Source: an uncultured Burkholderiales bacterium
Lineage (GTDB): Bacteria; Pseudomonadota; Gammaproteobacteria; Burkholderiales; Burkholderiaceae
Length of the DNA: 25,948 bases
NCBI GenBank assembly: GCA_946480465.1
Contig: CAMLJY010000074.1
Span: 1 to 25,948, forward strand
Direction: 5' to 3'
The position numbers and the translations under genes were made by a program. A model generated the notes under the pieces. The model was given only the letters and a program-made list of their open reading frames with translations. It did not search any database and was not told the DNA's origin. Shown here in pieces: positions 23,786 through 25,948 of this stretch (positions within the stretch are counted from its first letter, which is position 1; each line of letters starts with the position of its first letter).

Positions 23786-23857
23786 TCGCAAAGACGTGTT
23801 CCTCTCAGCGATCCATGAGGCACACCGCGACAGTCATCCTTCATCCGGGGAGAAGCT

Positions 23858-24655
23858 ATGACGAAAGACCATCCGCTGGTCTGCACGACTCGACAGATCG
23901 AAGCGCCGCTGCTTTCGGCGCTCGCAAGCCGCGAAATACTGGCGATGCGAATACCCGGCTTCTGCGAGGAGGCGGTATGCAGCCATGCCATGAAGAACCT
24001 GGTTGCAATCCAGGGAGAAGGATACAAAGTCAATCCAAACTTCCGAAAGATCGTCGGCGGTGCATTGTTCGATGGCGCGGGGGATCCCCGGGCACTCGAT
24101 TCATGCCTGCGCCAGGCGCCAGGCTGGTACCGCGAGTACCGCCGCATCTTCTCGCCCTACATGGCCCCCGCCGACAAACTGCGGCTTCAACTGGAAGAGA
24201 CCTGGCCTGCCGGCAGCTCCGTGGAGCGGGTGAAGGGGCATTTGGCATTCGCGGGCATCCTGCGAGGCATCGGCGAAGGCCCGGCGGTGGAGCCCCACCA
24301 GGACACGACGAACTGGGATCTGCCGGACAGCCCGGAAGCGGAATCACTCGCGACGCAGCTCTCCTGCGTGGTGTACCTGTGCTGCGCCACGGAGGGCGGC
24401 GAACTCGAGTTGTGGAACAGCGAGATCACCGACCGCGGCGAATACGAAAGCCGCCTTCGGCCCACGCCCTACGGATTGGATCGCAGCCAGCTCGGTGAGC
24501 CGGACGCGGTGCTCGAGCCGAAGGTCGGCGAGCTGATCATCTTCAATGCGCGGCGCATCCATGCCGTTCGCGGCATCCGCAAAGGAATGCGGTACTCGCA
24601 GAGCCTGTTCATCGGGTTCCGTGGCGAGGACAGCAGGATCACGCTGTTCAGCTGA
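23858..24655 (+). CDS. 2-oxoglutarate/Fe(II)-dependent oxygenase
   Basis: This 265-residue protein has the residues of the 2OG-Fe(II) oxygenase double-stranded beta-helix: His147 and Asp149 in EPHQDTTNW, the distal iron ligand His235 in ARRIHAVRGI, and Arg245 in RYSQS as the likely 2-oxoglutarate anchor. The segments VVYLCC, GGELELWN near 180-187 and KVGELIIFN near 222-230 are typical core strands. Such enzymes hydroxylate, desaturate or otherwise oxidise a small molecule or a peptide, using O2 and 2-oxoglutarate; the substrate cannot be told. The ATG at 23858 has a GGGGAG ribosome-binding site. Codon choice in the first 200 bases (AAATACT, GAATAC, AAAGTC) is less GC-biased than in the sugar operon, hinting at separate origin. 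It lies 37 bases upstream of a glycosyltransferase gene, so both probably act on one product. Confidence 0.88.
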   Translation: MTKDHPLVCTTRQIEAPLLSALASREILAMRIPGFCEEAVCSHAMKNLVAIQGEGYKVNPNFRKIVGGALFDGAGDPRALDSCLRQAPGWYREYRRIFSPYMAPADKLRLQLEETWPAGSSVERVKGHLAFAGILRGIGEGPAVEPHQDTTNWDLPDSPEAESLATQLSCVVYLCCATEGGELELWNSEITDRGEYESRLRPTPYGLDRSQLGEPDAVLEPKVGELIIFNARRIHAVRGIRKGMRYSQSLFIGFRGEDSRITLFS

Positions 24656-24692
24656 CTTCCGACGCACACGAGGAATTGAAGGAGCGAATGAA

Positions 24693-25847
24693 ATGAACGT
24701 TCTCTTGGTGACCTGGGATGCGGGAGGAAACGTCCCGCCTTTCCTCGGACTGGGCCTCGAACTCGTGTCCAGGGGCCATCGCGTGCGCTGCCTGGGTTCT
24801 TCAGGCATGAAAGCGGCCTTTGAACAGGTCGGCGTCCAGTTCGCCCCGACGCGGCAAGCCACGGAATTCGAACCCCTTTCCCCCTTGACCATCAACGGCT
24901 CCAACCAATTGATGGCCCGTGTCTGGTTCGATGAAGGATTCATGGAGGATTTCCGGTCTGAATGCGCGGCCGAGCATCCAGATGTCGTGGTCATCGACTG
25001 CTGCCTGTCCGCGGTGCAGGTCCTCGCGGAGCACCTCGGACTCAAGACCGTCATCCTGGTGCACACGCTGATCGCAGCGCCACTGCACCAATGGAACCAG
25101 GTCTTCCTGCCGCCCATCAACGCCCTCCGCAAGACATTCCAGCTCCCACCCGTCGCATCGGTCGAGGCGTTCTGGTCGCGCTTCCAGGCCGTCCTGGTGG
25201 CAAGCACGCCCAGCCTGGGCGAGACGCCGGCGGCCGAACTGCTGCCCAACATCAGGTACTCCGGCCCGATCTTCGAGCCGAACGGGCAGAAGAAGGACAA
25301 GGGCGTCAGGCCTCGGGTCGGCACACCCCTGGTGCTTGCCAGCTTCAGCACGACATTCATGGAGCAGGAGCAGCCGCTCGCCAACGTCATCCGCGCGATC
25401 GCGTCGATCGACGCGGCCGGCCTGGTGACGACCGGGCCGTCGATCGATCCCGACCGGCTTCCTCGATTCCCCAACGTCTCGGTCAAGCGCTGGGTGGTGC
25501 ATGCCGAGGTCTTTCCCGAAGTCTCGGTCGCCGTGGTCCACGGTGGACACAGCACCGTCACCAAGGCGCTGGCTTACGGCATCCCGCTGCTGTGCATGCC
25601 GTTCGCGCGCGACCAGGACTACGTGTCCGGCCGGGTTGCGCAGACGGGCGCTGGGCTGTGCCTGCCGAACACGTCGACACCGCCCGCCATGGCGGCAGCG
25701 ATCACGGAACTGCTGGAGAACAAGGCGTATGCCGAACGGGCGCTGTTCTTCTCGCGTGAGATCGAGGCGCTCGGTTCCGGACCGAAGAACGCGGCCGCCA
25801 TCGTGGAAGAAGCCCTGCAGGGCCAGGATCGCCTGAGCCGCGGCTGA
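24693..25847 (+). CDS. GT1-family glycosyltransferase (UDP-glycosyltransferase/MGT type)
   Basis: This 384-residue GT-B fold enzyme has an N-terminal acceptor domain starting MNVLLVTWDAGGNVPP and a C-terminal donor domain with VVHGGHSTVTKALAYGIPLL (281-300) and PFARDQD (303-309), the nucleotide-sugar site of family GT1. These enzymes attach a sugar to a small hydrophobic acceptor such as a polyketide, phenolic or lipid. The usual catalytic His of the N-terminal GH motif is replaced by Asn (GGNVPP); I recall a bacterial subgroup with this sequence, so it need not mean loss of activity. The ATG at 24693 has GGAG eight bases upstream; a longer frame begins inside the oxygenase gene and lacks family similarity there. 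It follows the oxygenase by 37 bases and is followed after 22 bases by a probable transporter gene. Confidence 0.92.
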   Translation: MNVLLVTWDAGGNVPPFLGLGLELVSRGHRVRCLGSSGMKAAFEQVGVQFAPTRQATEFEPLSPLTINGSNQLMARVWFDEGFMEDFRSECAAEHPDVVVIDCCLSAVQVLAEHLGLKTVILVHTLIAAPLHQWNQVFLPPINALRKTFQLPPVASVEAFWSRFQAVLVASTPSLGETPAAELLPNIRYSGPIFEPNGQKKDKGVRPRVGTPLVLASFSTTFMEQEQPLANVIRAIASIDAAGLVTTGPSIDPDRLPRFPNVSVKRWVVHAEVFPEVSVAVVHGGHSTVTKALAYGIPLLCMPFARDQDYVSGRVAQTGAGLCLPNTSTPPAMAAAITELLENKAYAERALFFSREIEALGSGPKNAAAIVEEALQGQDRLSRG

Positions 25848-25869
25848 TCGGTCCTGTCGCGTCACCCGC

Positions 25870-25948
25870 ATGCGCGCCCCGCCCGGCGCACGTCGCCCCA
25901 AGCTGCACCTGACCGCGATCGCCTGGCCGCTTTTCAGCGAGCTGCTGC
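25870..25948 (+). CDS. N-terminal fragment, probable MATE-type efflux transporter (cut by window end)
   Basis: Only 26 codons are present. They read MRAPPGARRPKLHLTAIAWPLFSELL and run off the window. A basic start followed by LTAIAWPLFSELL is what the first helix of MATE/NorM-type exporters looks like (compare ALP-x-x-x-ENL starts). It lies 22 bases after the glycosyltransferase on the same strand; no clear ribosome-binding site is visible before the ATG. If correct, it would export the product of the oxygenase and glycosyltransferase. The call rests on little sequence; another membrane-protein family is possible. Confidence 0.5.
   Translation, partial: MRAPPGARRPKLHLTAIAWPLFSELL

Larger units (their letters stand above)
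23511..23857. other. 347-bp intergenic region between the regulator and the oxygenase cassette
   Basis: No convincing gene is seen here; the open frames are Arg/Ala-rich shadows of GC-rich DNA. It contains, in order, a GC-rich hairpin just after the regulator stop, a 12-bp tandem repeat, a strongly alternating CG-rich tract (about 23660-23713) and then a marked drop in GC with a LacI-type operator and a -10-like hexamer before the oxygenase gene. Confidence 0.7.

Noticed and set aside
23576..23818. An 80-codon plus-strand frame in the intergenic region
   Set aside because: It has an Arg/Ala/Ser-rich composition, no ribosome-binding site and no recognisable domain, and it spans the CG tract and the operator.
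24546..24692. An N-terminal extension of the glycosyltransferase
   Set aside because: It overlaps the 3' end of the oxygenase gene in another frame. The GT-B fold begins exactly at the ATG at 24693, which has a GGAG ribosome-binding site.

Overview
The window is very GC-rich (about 70%) and densely coded, with the codon bias and gene families of a betaproteobacterium, most likely Burkholderiales/Comamonadaceae. This is an inference from composition and protein families; there is no rRNA or other phylogenetic marker. I found no tRNA, rRNA, CRISPR array, insertion sequence or phage gene.

Almost everything from 22.3 kb down to position 2 is one minus-strand gene train of 18 genes. Most neighbours overlap (ATGA/GTGA stop-start junctions) or are separated by fewer than 40 bases. 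In transcription order it encodes: a Gfo/Idh/MocA oxidoreductase, a family I CoA-transferase, an enoyl-CoA hydratase, an aldehyde dehydrogenase, two tandem sugar-binding proteins, two MalF/MalG-type permeases, a MalK/UgpC-type ATPase, a GMC flavoprotein with a four-cysteine motif, an SDR, a second GMC flavoprotein, a DapA-fold DUF993 protein, a glycerate 2-kinase, a binding-protein homologue with no signal peptide, a third secreted binding protein, a LamB-type porin and a chemoreceptor. Together they could carry a sugar or glycoside from outer-membrane entry through high-affinity uptake, FAD/NAD oxidation, carbon-carbon cleavage and a CoA branch to 2-phosphoglycerate, with chemotaxis to the same substrate. 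There is no glycoside hydrolase and no sugar kinase, which suggests an oxidative rather than hydrolytic or phosphorylating route. The substrate cannot be fixed from sequence; the binding proteins resemble the GtsA glucose/mannose-type family.

A LacI-family regulator (22488-23510, plus strand) is divergent from this train. A palindrome, TTGGAACGTTCCAA or a close variant, occurs five times: in the promoter of the big operon, in the regulator's own promoter, between the third binding protein and the porin, inside the start of the third binding-protein gene, and upstream of a separate plus-strand cassette. It is very probably the regulator's operator.

That cassette (23858 to the window end) encodes a 2-oxoglutarate/Fe(II) oxygenase, a GT1 glycosyltransferase and the start of what looks like a MATE-type exporter. 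It looks like a small tailoring and export unit for a natural product or glycoside, and its operator places it under the same sugar-responsive regulator.

The most unusual points are the shared operator linking sugar catabolism to the modification/export cassette, the apparently cytoplasmic binding-protein homologue with an in-frame 30-bp repeat insertion, four binding-protein paralogues served by one permease pair, and an operator inside a coding sequence.
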